Source of the DNA: Lithospermum erythrorhizon
Taxonomy: Eukaryota > Streptophyta > Magnoliopsida > Boraginales > Boraginaceae
Length of the DNA stretch: 64,000 nt
NCBI GenBank assembly: GCA_019722365.1
Contig: JADFUC010001474.1
Coordinates: 1 to 64,000 of the forward strand
Reading direction: 5' to 3'
The position numbers and the translations under genes were made by a program. Shown piece by piece: positions 54,128 to 64,000 of the stretch (positions within the stretch are counted from its first letter, which is position 1; each line of letters starts with the position of its first letter). Under the pieces are notes generated by a model. It saw nothing but the letters and a program-made list of their open reading frames with translations, did no database searches and had not been told where the DNA came from.

Positions 54128-55139
54128 TGTTGGAAATCAATGAGAATTGATTCCGTTTATTATGCCCGTTGCGACAATTGTATATCGATTCATTTACCGG
54201 TTAGACGGGTTAAATGCTTGATTATGAGAACTTGAGTGTTCAACTTAATAATTGTATATTACTAGTGTAGGTTCTCGCTGATAATTTAAAAAGTTATGAG
54301 CGATTGCTAGATCTTAGTCGTGTCGTTATAATAATAGTAATTGGTCAATTATTATTATCTGACTTACTATTATCGAGCCTAGAAGGTCACCTTGCTTGTC
54401 TGATGGCGTTGAATTATATTTCATGTATGAAATTAAAGAGAACAATATAATTGAGAAATGTATTCTACCGATTACAAAGATTCTATTTATGTAGAATATC
54501 CGATTGAACAAAATAGAATCAATTAAATAGTTATTTAATTGGTTAGAATAATTTAGTATTTATAAATAACGAAGATTATTGATATTGACTACTATTTAAT
54601 TAAGCTAATTAAATATTTCAACTTCGTGCTTGACTCATTAGTAATGTGCGAACTAATAGAGTTAACGAGTCAGTATCTTAGGGTTGCTTAGCCGAGAACT
54701 ACGAACACAACTTTAGCCACATATAAACAAACTTTAAGGATTTTTCATGACATAAGTTTTTAAGCTTTTTCATCAAAAACCTGGAAGTAGCCGCCCCCCC
54801 ACTTTGTATGCTCCCAAGAATTTTGGGGTTTTTCTAGTTCTTGTTAAATCGCTTGTTTTTCTTGCATAGATGTCGATTCTTGATTGACCTCTCTGGTGTG
54901 GACCAACTAGAGATATCATACGATTGATATTACAACAAGGAGCTGAAGGAAGTCAAATTCACGTTGTGAATTTGAAGCGTGTGGTTTGGTGGAATTTATT
55001 CATTGCTTATTTATGAAATCTTCTGTTAAATATAATTGTAATTATATGTTTTTTGTAAAATAATGTAGTATGCACTTTAAGATCCATGGAATTATAGATT
55101 TGTATTTATACTCATATATCCATAGTATTTTCCATCGCA
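54128..55139 (+). repeat. 3' LTR of the Copia element
   Basis: It starts TGTTGGAAATC right after the purine tract and ends near TCCATCGCA. It matches the 5' LTR over its length, with scattered indels and substitutions. The differences are numerous, so the element is either old or the consensus is noisy here. Confidence 0.9.
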
Positions 55140-55349
55140 GACAAAGTTAAATGCAGCATGCTCAACATGATTGGATAGGAGTGTTAAATGTTTGTGGTAT
55201 TTTAAAGTTTATCTTCTTAGCGTACAACCGGTTATGATAGTTGAAGGGGTCGTGTAACGCTTTTATTTCAACAAGTCATTTGGATTTCTCTTGCTTATTT
55301 TATTTCCGTTACTTAAGTATTTTTAGTTTGCTTGATGAATGGTGAATAA

Positions 55350-58300
55350 AATAGGTAAACTTAATATTGCCAAACATAATAGGAAATATGCGACTTAAAA
55401 TAAAGCGATTAATAGTTCAAAGCAATCCTGCGTATTTACAAATAAAGATTGTAAATATAATACCCAGTACTTCAAATCTCACAAAATGTACAAGGAATAT
55501 CAAGATCCTCATACTCATTTCAGCTTGGCCAATAGCTACATCATTTTTGAATCAAGTATAATAGTAGGTTATCAGCGATTATGTAAAAATAATAAAGAGA
55601 GTGCAGAAGTCTATTATGCGATTCAAGCCATTTGCATACATTTTGAATCGGCCTTGTCTTGGGTTACCAACCAATTCTGGCTTCACATATCTCTTGTGTA
55701 TTTAGCGTACCATCTGAGGATGCTACGACACCCCATACATCTCCAAACAAAACCGGTTAGCATTACGATTAAACCAAATAGTTACTTTGGTGATCATCGA
55801 AAGCCCTTGGCGTTAGTGGAAATCGATTCAACGCTGATCCGTTGTCATATCAAAAAGTGCAAGCCTTAACACCTATGCTCACTTTGATGTGCCCGAGATA
55901 AAGCAACCCGATTTCTTTAAAATTGGCTTGATACGTTGCTTAAATTTTAATTGGTGAGATTAATGTTATTTAACTTTATTTAACCATGCATGGATAGCAC
56001 ATATTCAAACAGCATGCACAACATAAAAATAAATAAATAACACACACATTGAGGAGATATAAGATATGACCCCTAGAGACCTATTACATGGCTTATGAGT
56101 GAAATGCTAAACATAAGTCCTATTCTGACCCAACTTATGAGTCTGAAATGCTAATATTCTTGGCCTTGAAACCTCGAGTTCTCAGTCTTGAGTCTTTGTC
56201 AAATGCTATCTTGATACCGCCTGGCCGGTACATACTACTACTACAGCTTGACTTAGGCAGTAGCGCGAGCTTGTGGGTAAATGAATACAAAAGAAATCAC
56301 GACTCGGTAGTCGTTTGATATTTCGTGCCTTTGGGGCCAGTAAATAAATAAATTAAAGCTAGATTCGTATCTAAATACCTCATTTCCGTTTTCCATAGCA
56401 ATATATAGGCAAAACATTAAAACAAGCCAAATGCACTTAATGTCATATATATTAAATGAAATGAGATTAAATGTGTTCATAATTGACTAATTAATTACCC
56501 ATTATTTACAATTAATTATCAATTAATGTAAATTTTGAATTTAAATATATTCCCACATGATTAATGATAATTATTACAATAATTATCAGCCACTTAAATC
56601 ATGGAATAATTACTCACAAGTAACTACAAAATTCAAAATTTAAAAGTCACCGTAAACATATTTTCAAAAATTATCAATTAATGAAAATAGTATGAAAGGA
56701 AATATAAATTAAGAATTTAATGTCATTCAAAGATATATATTCAATTATCTTAATGACGAGCAGGTATGATTTAACATTCAAAACCCGAAATTAATAGTAC
56801 CAATAATTTTAAAACCAAAAATAATTACATAAAATAATTTAGGGGTTTTCTAAAGCAGACCGGCGAACAGCGACCAAAACCGCCGGCTCTCGCGCCACCC
56901 TCCCCGAATGACAAGCGCCCGGCGGTGCGTATTACGGCCAATGGGCTACGTCCGGTGGCGGAGCGTCCCAATTCCGGCACCGGACCTTCCCGGGGAGGCC
57001 GTTGTGAGGATTCGGAGTCAGATTTTGGTAATTCATTTCAGTTTTCAGTTTTTCCAGATTAATTGCAACTTTTGTAAAAACGATTTGGAGGCTCTAAAAA
57101 ATTCAAAAAATTCTGGGATTCGACTTGAACATCAACAATATCATTATTGAACATGTCTAAGTGGAATTTTATCAAAAACACTTCTAGTTTTTTGATTAAA
57201 CCCAAAACAATCCAGAAATTCAACGAATTTTTTGGAGGACTTAAAAAATTCAAAAAATTCTGAAACAATTCTGGCATAAACCTCAAAGGGTCAAGAACAC
57301 AGACATTTAATTTCGTAATTTTCTGAAATTTCTAAACCTCTCTGTAAAATCGAAAATGATTCTACCTCAAATTAAAAATGCAAATTAATCAATTTTTAAT
57401 CCCTTTCAATTCATGAAACAATTAAATAAACTTCAAATCATCAAAATCAATACATGAAGTGATGATTCCATCCATGTGAAACATATATAAAATGGATTGA
57501 TTTTTTCATATTATATATTCATCAATTCAATATATAATTCGTGAAATAATCGAAATTAACTAACAACTATGTCGACACACAATCCAAACTAGATAAAATA
57601 CATTAAACTTGGTAGGCTACGAGGCCATTGTTAGAATCACAGTATGAATTTAAGTATGATAAACACAAATTCATACATCCCGGATCCCTCGAAAATGATA
57701 TAAATTAATCTAAAACACATAATTAACAATTATGAATAACGAGCACTTACGGTGATGCGGCGGAAGCCTATCGACACATTCTTTCCGCGAAAGCCTCCTT
57801 TGAATTCCAAATTTGAGCACTTCAAATGTAGTGCCTCACAGTTGGTTGCTTGGCGCGGGAGAGGTTGAATCTACGTTTGTGTTCTTTAGAGCGTGGAGTT
57901 GATTGGATGAAAAATCAAGAAGAATTTTCAGTGCTGCCTTGAACATTCGGCCATATGGAGGAGAAATGGAGGAGGATTTTGTTTTCATTTCATGAAAACA
58001 TATTATGATGAAAAACCTAATAAGTTTGCTTATATATATCGAGCCTAAAAATGACGAATAGCAATGAGCCGACCCGTTAAGTTTAATTAAGCGTTAAGTA
58101 AAATCAAACACTAGCAAGTTGTTAATAGTAACTAACAAGTTACTAACAAGCTCAACTAACTTCTCGAATTAATTCAATTGATAATTAATTAATTCGGGTT
58201 CATCAATTATTTTACATTATCGATGTAAAATCCCAATTAAGAATATTCGTTGATTCTGATAAATACAATTTAGCAAATGTAGTTTAATTTCATACATGAA

Positions 58301-58580
58301 ATATAATCCAACGTCACTATATTATTGTGACGCCTAGGCTGGAATGTAGTAAGTTGTATAATAATAATAATTGACCAATTCTTATTATTATAACGATTAA
58401 TAGTAAGATCTATCAATCGCTCGCCCTTAAATTATCATGAGAACCCGAACTAGTAATATACAATTACTAAGGTGAACACTAAGTTCCAATAATCACATTT
58501 AACCAATCTGGTAAATGAATTGATACATAATTGTCGGCGGACATAATAAAGGAATCGATTCTCGTTTATTTCCATGATCA
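55350..58580 (-). mobile_element. Inverted, truncated relative of the Copia element (LTR plus leader)
   Basis: Read on the bottom strand, this follows the + element from its LTR start through its leader to near gag. The LTR U3 part matches (GGTTAAATGTGATTAT, AGTAATTGTATATT, GATAATTTAAGGG). So do the leader words AATAGGT..CTAGGGG, TAAAATTTAAGCAA, CCAATTTTAAAG and CAACCTACTATTATA-like. The LTR's last third differs from the + element, so this is a related family member and not a simple inversion. No coding domain remains; the reading frame at 55,486-55,869 is only a leader segment read backwards. 55,140-55,349 is unassigned. Confidence 0.8.
57629..58580 (-). repeat. LTR of the inverted Copia relative
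   Basis: On the bottom strand it starts near ATGGAAATAAACGAGAATCG (corresponding to TGTTGGAAATCGATGAATTG) and ends ..ATTCTAACA at 57,629. There the primer-site-like TGGCCTCGTAGCC follows (57,615-57,627). Length is about 950 bp. Confidence 0.75.
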
Positions 58581-60074
58581 CAACTCGGCAACTAATCAAC
58601 TCCATGACATGTTGACTCGGTGACTTTATCAATTCCAACTTGACTCGACAAATCGACAACACTTTATCAACTCCAACAACTTTATCAACTCAAATAACTT
58701 CCAGTAAAGTCCGGTTCTCTGACTAATGCGCATATAATCAGCGCCGACTGCGGGGAGAAACTTATGCCCGTCGACATAAGCTATCACCGAATCGTAACGA
58801 GGTATGAAGCAAAAACACCGCACTTATACCGAGGTATAAGGCAAATACCGGACAATACAACTCAACAAACACCATCAACTCATATACAAGCATTCCTAAT
58901 AAGGCTCAGCGTCGCCCTGCAAAATACCTATCGACCACGTAAGACCACGAGACACAACTTGACAAGTCGACACACAAAGCATATTGACATATAATTTAAC
59001 GCAAAATCACTTCTGGCGTACACGCGTATTAAGTAATCAAGTAGTTAATCGGCGCCCGTTGAATTAGATACTACTTGGCTAGCAAATAATAGGCGTCCGC
59101 CCAATTAGTCCGTGTCTCTTCCAGCGCTCAATGCCTAATCAAAACACCGAGAGATATAATTACTACTTACTCTGATATTAATAACTCTATTTAGTTATCT
59201 ATCCAACTTAACAACCGTTAAGTTACCAATTATAACTTAAGATGAAAGATTACTACGCGAGTTAAGCGGTAATAAAGCGTCGAAATTCGAGCATCACATT
59301 TCCCGACCAATCGGCCATCGCTCCCTCGAACATTAACACCTTAAACAACTTCTATTCAACCCAAAGTGCTTTTAAACGATATATCCATCATTTAAACCAC
59401 CTAAATTCAAAAAACCCCAAATATTACTCAACACCCCAGGCTAAAATTATATAATCTCACACCAACCACACAAAGTCTGATCCATTACTCCAAGAAACAT
59501 CTCGCGTTAAAGTCCGTTAACATACTTTTTGAAACTAAAGTTTGATTTGGGAAAAGTCAACCTAAAGTCAACTATAAACTCAGCATATCAACTACTAAAA
59601 TCAACCATAATCCCACCTCTACTCACAATATCAAGCTTAGATGTAATATTCCTACCATTTTAAAGTCTTAAAATCCCGAATCTCGAAGTCAACAAAAAGT
59701 CAAACTCATACAAATAGTCCGTATAGCTCGAAAATGTCAAGATTTGAAGATAAAAATCATACCTTAGATGATCGAGATGAAGAACAAGATTATGGAGTGA
59801 ATTACAGCAAAGATTCCACGAAAATGAAAAAAATCAAGATTGGGGGATTTTAGGGAGTTGGAAGCCTTTTGGGGAGCATTTAAGTGTGGTTAGGTGAGTG
59901 GATAATGATGAAATGATTAGGTGGAGTTAGGTGGAAGATTTTTCTAGATTAGTCTGAGAGTGCTTTGTTTGGTTTTTGGGTTTAGTTTCGTCTCGGTTTA
60001 ATATGACTCGAACATAAAATTAACTTCTACTGACTAATATTATAATAATGCTTGTCACAGACGAGGTTATTACA
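58581..60074 (-). repeat. Gypsy (Tekay/Del-like) LTR fragment
   Basis: On the bottom strand the segment begins TGTAATAACCTCGTCTGTGA, close to the TGTAATACCCCG.. opening of plant Tekay/Del chromovirus LTRs. It continues with a C/A-rich leader (CCACCTAACTCCACC, CCCCAATCTTGATTT) of the kind those LTRs carry. It runs on to about 58,581, where the inverted Copia LTR begins, suggesting that the Copia element inserted into it. No Gypsy coding region is present in the window. Confidence 0.55.
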
Positions 60075-60124
60075 TGAACTAAGAATAATAGTAACAACCT
60101 AGATGAGCTAGATCTTCAAAGCCA

Positions 60125-60345
60125 AAGGGATTCATAAAAACTAGAAAAAGATTGGAGTCAAGAATAGGAGAACTAGGATTGGAAAAAATTTCAAATTGCA
60201 AGAACATTTAGTTAAAATCGCCACAAACAAGTATGGGTTTATCAATAAAAGGTTGTAAAGAAGATGATAGTTCTTGGAACCCAAACGTTTGTGGATAGCG
60301 GTTGGCCATAAATGCAACCTAAATATCAAGGGATACTATTTTCGG
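60125..60345 (-). pseudogene. LINE endonuclease remnant
   Basis: On the bottom strand, GCIYGQPLST is followed, after one frame slip, by FGFQELSSSLQPFIDKPI and LVCGDFN, then a stop. This matches the plant LINE apurinic-type endonuclease (YGxP..., W.EL.., GDFN), where GDFN is a catalytic motif. Only this ~70-residue piece survives; no reverse transcriptase was seen nearby. Confidence 0.65.
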
Positions 60346-60371
60346 CTAAGGTTTCAAAGAGAAGATGTAGA

Positions 60372-60588
60372 TGTTATAGTAATAGACGAGTGAGAGTTAG
60401 AGTAATAGACAGTGAGAGTAGTCCACGAGTCCGGTCCATACATTGAACCACAATTATTATTATTAGGTTTATATTTAGTATCTTGGATTGTCACCGTATA
60501 AATAATAGCGTTATTGTAATTTATATTAAGCTTGATTGATATGATATTTTTTGTATTACTCTAGCTTTCTCTTCATGGTGTCGAGACC
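60372..60588 (+). repeat. Short LTR with primer-binding site, Copia type
   Basis: A ~204-bp segment starts TGTTATAGTAATAG, includes GTATAAATAATAG, and ends CTTTCTCTTCA at 60,575. It is followed at once by TGGTGTCGAGACC, which resembles the initiator-Met primer site TGGTATCAGAGCC. The following ~120 bp could be a gag start (AGTAVTYTITKPPV-like), but the element then ends. Confidence 0.45.
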
Positions 60589-60699
60589 ATAAAGATCTTG
60601 AAAATTTATTTTTCGCCGGTACGGCGGTGACTTACACCATAACAAAGCCACCCGTTGTCCAACATTCAATTTCTTTATTCTATATCGTTTTCTTTTCCT

Positions 60700-62820
60700 T
60701 TTAAAAAAATACTAGTAGGCGTTTGTATGGGATATGGTGATTAAGATACTATGATATTTGAAATATGACCTTCGATATTTTTGAGTTAATGGATGTTGGG
60801 AATTCGATTGGGGTTGGAAACTATCGATCTCGTGTACAAACATTATAGAAGCAGTGGTATTTTCTTGGCTACTTGAATCCAGGAGCTAATTCACCATCAA
60901 CAACATGCTACTTGTTGGTGCTGACCAATTTGAGAATCTTTTTTTATTTGATGTTCATGCTTATATTATTCTTTGGCTTGAAAGATCGATAGTTTATTAT
61001 TCATCCGTTTTTTATTTTCTCTTGTTTTAATTATTACTACCGCCGATCATTATGTCTCATGTCGGCGACGTCGTTTCCAACTCGTTCATGAGCCATGTTT
61101 TAGAACGAGTTATGTTGCAATATATTTAGTTATGTTTTTACTCGACCCGTGTTATTGGTAAAAGTTTTGAGTAATGGCGTTAAGTACTTATATTTGATAA
61201 AATCTTGTTATTGGTGGGTGGGTTTTTCACAGTTAAAACTAACAATTCTGAAATAAACGTAACTTGAGGATTCTCACGAATATAATAAAAAATAATATAC
61301 AAGTGTGTACCTTTACTTTGAGAGATTTGCGGCGGAATATATTTAAGGAGGCTACAGACAATGTGATTATGCAGAATATTCCAGCGTATGAATGAACCTA
61401 AAGTGAACTTTAAATAACTTTAACGTATTAAGCTATGTCGAGATTAGGCGAGAAAAAATTCGGTAGAGATTTTTTTATTAACTGCTACTCGGCCAATAAG
61501 AACTTGAGAGAAAATTCTCAATTTCAAAGTTGGAAGAATTGGTACAGTGATTTCGTGAAAATTATAGGCTTATATATAGGTACAAAATTCCTAAAGTTTG
61601 CATTTGAAGAGTTGTTGAAATCTTTTACCTCACTTAAAGGAATATTCTAGAATATATAAAGTTTCAAGACAAAATCCTTCCTCCTTTTCTCCATTTAGTA
61701 GGCTATAATGAAGTTCTTAGTATTACAGAATGCTTACCGACAACATCCACAAAATAAAAGGCGCAAAAAGTCTTGATAGAATATTTAATAATGATTAAAT
61801 AGAAGATTGAAACCACATCATCTATTCCATTATAGTCGAACAATTTGATATTCGACAATTGGAATTTCGCCCAAATATTCTCTTACGAGTTATATTTTAA
61901 CTTGGAGATTATAATCGTATTATAGTTAGATTTTAGTTGTTGTGTGTGACCTCTTGGAAACCGATGAAATTACTTGATATATTAATTTATGTTTAACGAA
62001 CATTAATATATAGATTATGAAGCAGACTACAAGTAAGCTATCATAATTCCTAATGTCAATCGAATTAATCTATATATTAATTGACGTTAACATATGTCGA
62101 ACTTATTATTATTTAAATGTAATAATTGGTTTTACAATCTAATTGTTCAGCGGGCATATATTTATGAATATAACATCCAGTATTTCCAATAGCTCCGGCA
62201 CTTGGGCGATTATTTGTAAAGCCTTACTAGTGATTACGATTTTCAACGGTGAAGCTATGGTAGATTGGTGTCACGAGCTTTTGCACCTACTCTTTCTTGG
62301 TGGTATGAAGTGATGTGATCTCGATCACATTAAGGTTGGCAACAAAATCGCGTCGAGTCTCAAGAGGCCTAAAAATTTAAGCGTATATATCGAGTTGGGC
62401 GAATTTCATCTTTGTGTACAAGATTTCCACAACTATATACTTGTAGTATACAAAACTCGAGTCTTTTATAATCCTCACATTACGGAAGATGTTTTAGACA
62501 AGGTCAAAGTACATTACTCTATAAGAGTGAAACGAGATCACGTAGGTCGAAGATAAATCGTTACTTGTAAGTTACATGAGAAAGCTTGGGGCATGAGATA
62601 TAGAATCTTGAAGTTACCGTGGCGGTCGATATCTAGTATCACTAATGAAAACCATTTTAACCGTATACCTATGTGATTGGCCCAGGTAAAAAATTCTCCA
62701 CTTGTGATCGAGAAAGCGTGATCCGGATATATAGTAATGTATTTATGTATCCTTTGATAATATATATAATTTATTTTAAACTATAGTCTTTTATATATAT
62801 ATATATGTAAAAATCATAGG
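60700..62820. other. Gene-free AT-rich region
   Basis: No gene or transposon domain was recognised. The longest frame, 61,435-61,650 (71 codons, MSRLGEKKFGRDF..), resembles nothing I know and may be chance. A short (TA)n tract lies near 62,792-62,806. Confidence 0.45.
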
Positions 62821-63152
62821 TAGTCATCCTTCAAAGTCCTCAAATGACGTGAATAATGGCCAGGAAGCACGAAACATGGTTAATCACAAATTTTGGACCT
62901 CTTGCAGATGGAGAAGTGTTAACCAGGGCCAAGATGGATACTAAATTTTAAATGTAGTAAGGTCGACACATAGCGCTCATCGGCTAGAAGTCAAACAAGG
63001 GACTAGATGTAAAACCATAAAGGGGCTTGACATATGCTAGAAGTGAAACCCTTGAAGCCTTGACATGTAATACGTTGTGTTGAAGAAATAAATGTCTGAT
63101 ATACGGATCGGACAGGCATCTACTACGCGTATTACGGTTTTAAGGGGCAATC

Positions 63153-63856
63153 TGTAGATAGTGAAAATTTATTAAAATAATAATTAAAATGATTAAGACG
63201 ACTTAATCAAATTAATTCATCGAAACCCTTTAAAAAATGCCAAATGGGCTAGGAGTTACCGATCAAATTCTAAATTTAATGTAAAATCCTCGTTTGAACA
63301 AGGGTTTCCGAGAAAATGATCTGAATTCAATAGACATTAAATTTTAGGGGTTCGAGCTAAAGAAAATTTCTATTTTATCATATTAAAATAGACCACAGGG
63401 CCTGAGTGAGGTTACAAAGTTATGGTGTTCGAAATGGAGACTCCAGATGTTATGGGGTTCAAAATCGAGACTTCAAAAGGTCCGGGATCAACATTAAAAT
63501 GTGTTTGACCTAGAAAAAAAATTCGGAACCTTCTTTTTGTCTCAAAATAGGCGCCCCGTATTAATTCCTAAAATTTATTTGTTAAATATCTTTGCCTCAA
63601 AATTCAGATTGTCATTGATCGACTGAAATTAAATCAGCTTGTCAGGCGAGTATTCGAGAGCCGAGGAAGCCTATAAATAGTCCCACTTATTTTTTGAAAA
63701 GAGTTCACAACATTCATACTCGAGGAAAACACAGAGAAAATCTGAGAGAAAAGTCTGCAAAGTTTCTAAGTTAAATGCTTTAAAGCGACCCACGTGAAAC
63801 GCTTCTCAGCGGCTAAAAAGGCGCCTAAGGTGGAATTACTGCACAAACGTAGTAAT
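63153..63856 (+). repeat. Probable Gypsy-type LTR
   Basis: A purine-rich AAGGGGCAATC (63,142-63,152) is followed by TGTAGATAGTGAAAATTT, the arrangement of a polypurine tract and LTR start. Some 520 bp downstream a TATA box (CTATAAATAG) is followed by a purine-rich transcript-start-like region (GAGGAAAACACAGAGAAAAT). The 3' end is uncertain. Confidence 0.45.
63672..63679 (+). promoter_or_regulatory. TATA box of the Gypsy-type LTR
   Basis: TATAAATA lies within AGCCTATAAATAGTCCC and is placed as in plant LTR promoters. Confidence 0.5.
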
Positions 63857-64000
63857 TGTTGGAAAATATATGTATAACTTGAATATAAAACTTTAATCAA
63901 AACATATATTTAAACAGGATCGATTAGGTGTTTAAACTATAATCTAAATAAAATGTAAATACTTATAGAGATGCCAACGGAAGCCTATCAACGATTCTTT
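63857..64000 (-). repeat. LTR end, related to the inverted Copia LTR, cut by window edge
   Basis: The top strand starts TGTTGGAAAATATATG. After ~115 bp it reads GATGCCAACGGAAGCCTATC..GATTCTTT, nearly the same as GATGCGGCGGAAGCCTATC..CATTCTTTCC at 57,755, which lies ~127 bp inside the inverted LTR. It is probably the 3' end of another bottom-strand element that continues outside the window. Confidence 0.55.

Larger units (their letters stand above)
46184..55139 (+). mobile_element. Copia-superfamily LTR retrotransposon, complete in outline but decayed
   Basis: About 9.0 kb with two related LTRs of ~1 kb, each beginning TGTTGGAAATC. A primer site lies next to the left LTR and a purine-rich tract (AGAAGTGGGAG, 54,117-54,127) just before the right LTR. 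Inside, remains of gag, integrase, reverse transcriptase and RNase H lie in that order. Integrase before reverse transcriptase is the Copia arrangement, and YVDD is the Copia-type catalytic motif. Frames are broken many times, so it cannot encode its proteins as it stands. Roughly 2.1 kb of leader precedes gag and ~0.85 kb of spacer follows RNase H. Clear target duplications were not found (CACTT on the left has no match on the right). Confidence 0.88.

Noticed and set aside
55486..55869. 127-codon top-strand frame to the right of the Copia element
   Set aside because: The DNA aligns in reverse orientation to the non-coding leader of the Copia element (about 48,850-49,300), so the frame is chance.
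61435..61650. 71-codon frame MSRLGEKKFGRDF..
   Set aside because: Slightly protein-like composition, but short, with no recognised domain, neighbour or promoter. Not enough to call a gene.

Overview
The window reads as one end of a flowering-plant (eudicot) nuclear chromosome, assembled from long reads. The evidence is telomere-type CCTAAA/CCCTAAA repeats at the left edge in the orientation expected for a left chromosome end, spliced nuclear genes with GT..AG introns, a nuclear gene for a plastid ribosomal protein, a plant-type calcium-dependent protein kinase, and typical plant transposons (Copia and Gypsy LTR elements, a LINE, SINEs and a Mutator-like element). The species cannot be named from the sequence alone.

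Layout. (1) 1-10,203: telomere and telomere-like array. The first ~30 bases resemble a nanopore sequencing adapter. About 440 bp of recognisable CCTAAA repeats follow, and then ~9.7 kb of CCTGGG / CCACTGGG / TACTGAA words. These look like the telomere repeat with AAA read as GGG, a known nanopore base-calling error for telomeres, although a real degenerate array is not excluded. The long Pro/Gly/Trp-rich reading frames here are not genes. (2) 10,350-24,186: a tandem array of a ~5.67 kb AT-rich subtelomeric repeat, one partial and two near-full units, with a short telomere-like motif at the unit junctions. (3) 24,187-28,000: gene-free sequence with a TTGAT microsatellite, a G-rich block and a 442-bp tandem duplication. 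(4) 28,389-41,982: a compact gene island of four intact, spliced genes: a TMEM41/VTT-domain membrane protein (+), plastid ribosomal protein L21 (-), a CPK4/CPK11-type calcium-dependent protein kinase (-), and a stand-alone subtilase-propeptide inhibitor like SPI-1 (-). Introns and spacers carry SINEs, LTR fragments and a 1.09 kb Mutator-like element with a 10-bp target duplication. (5) 41,983-64,000: repeat-rich DNA. It holds a decayed Copia element with both LTRs (46,184-55,139), an inverted, truncated relative of it (55,350-58,580), a Gypsy (Tekay/Del-like) LTR fragment, a LINE endonuclease remnant, a short Copia-type LTR with primer site, a Gypsy-type LTR with TATA box, and another LTR cut by the window edge.

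The four genes do not form a pathway. As I recall Arabidopsis, RPL21C is next to CPK11 (At1g35680/At1g35670) and the TMEM41-like gene is next to SPI-1 (At1g71940/At1g71950), so this island may preserve an ancestral order that Arabidopsis now has split in two. I found no undescribed biochemical system. The most notable signals are the chromosome-end structure, its probable base-calling artefact, and the subtelomeric array.
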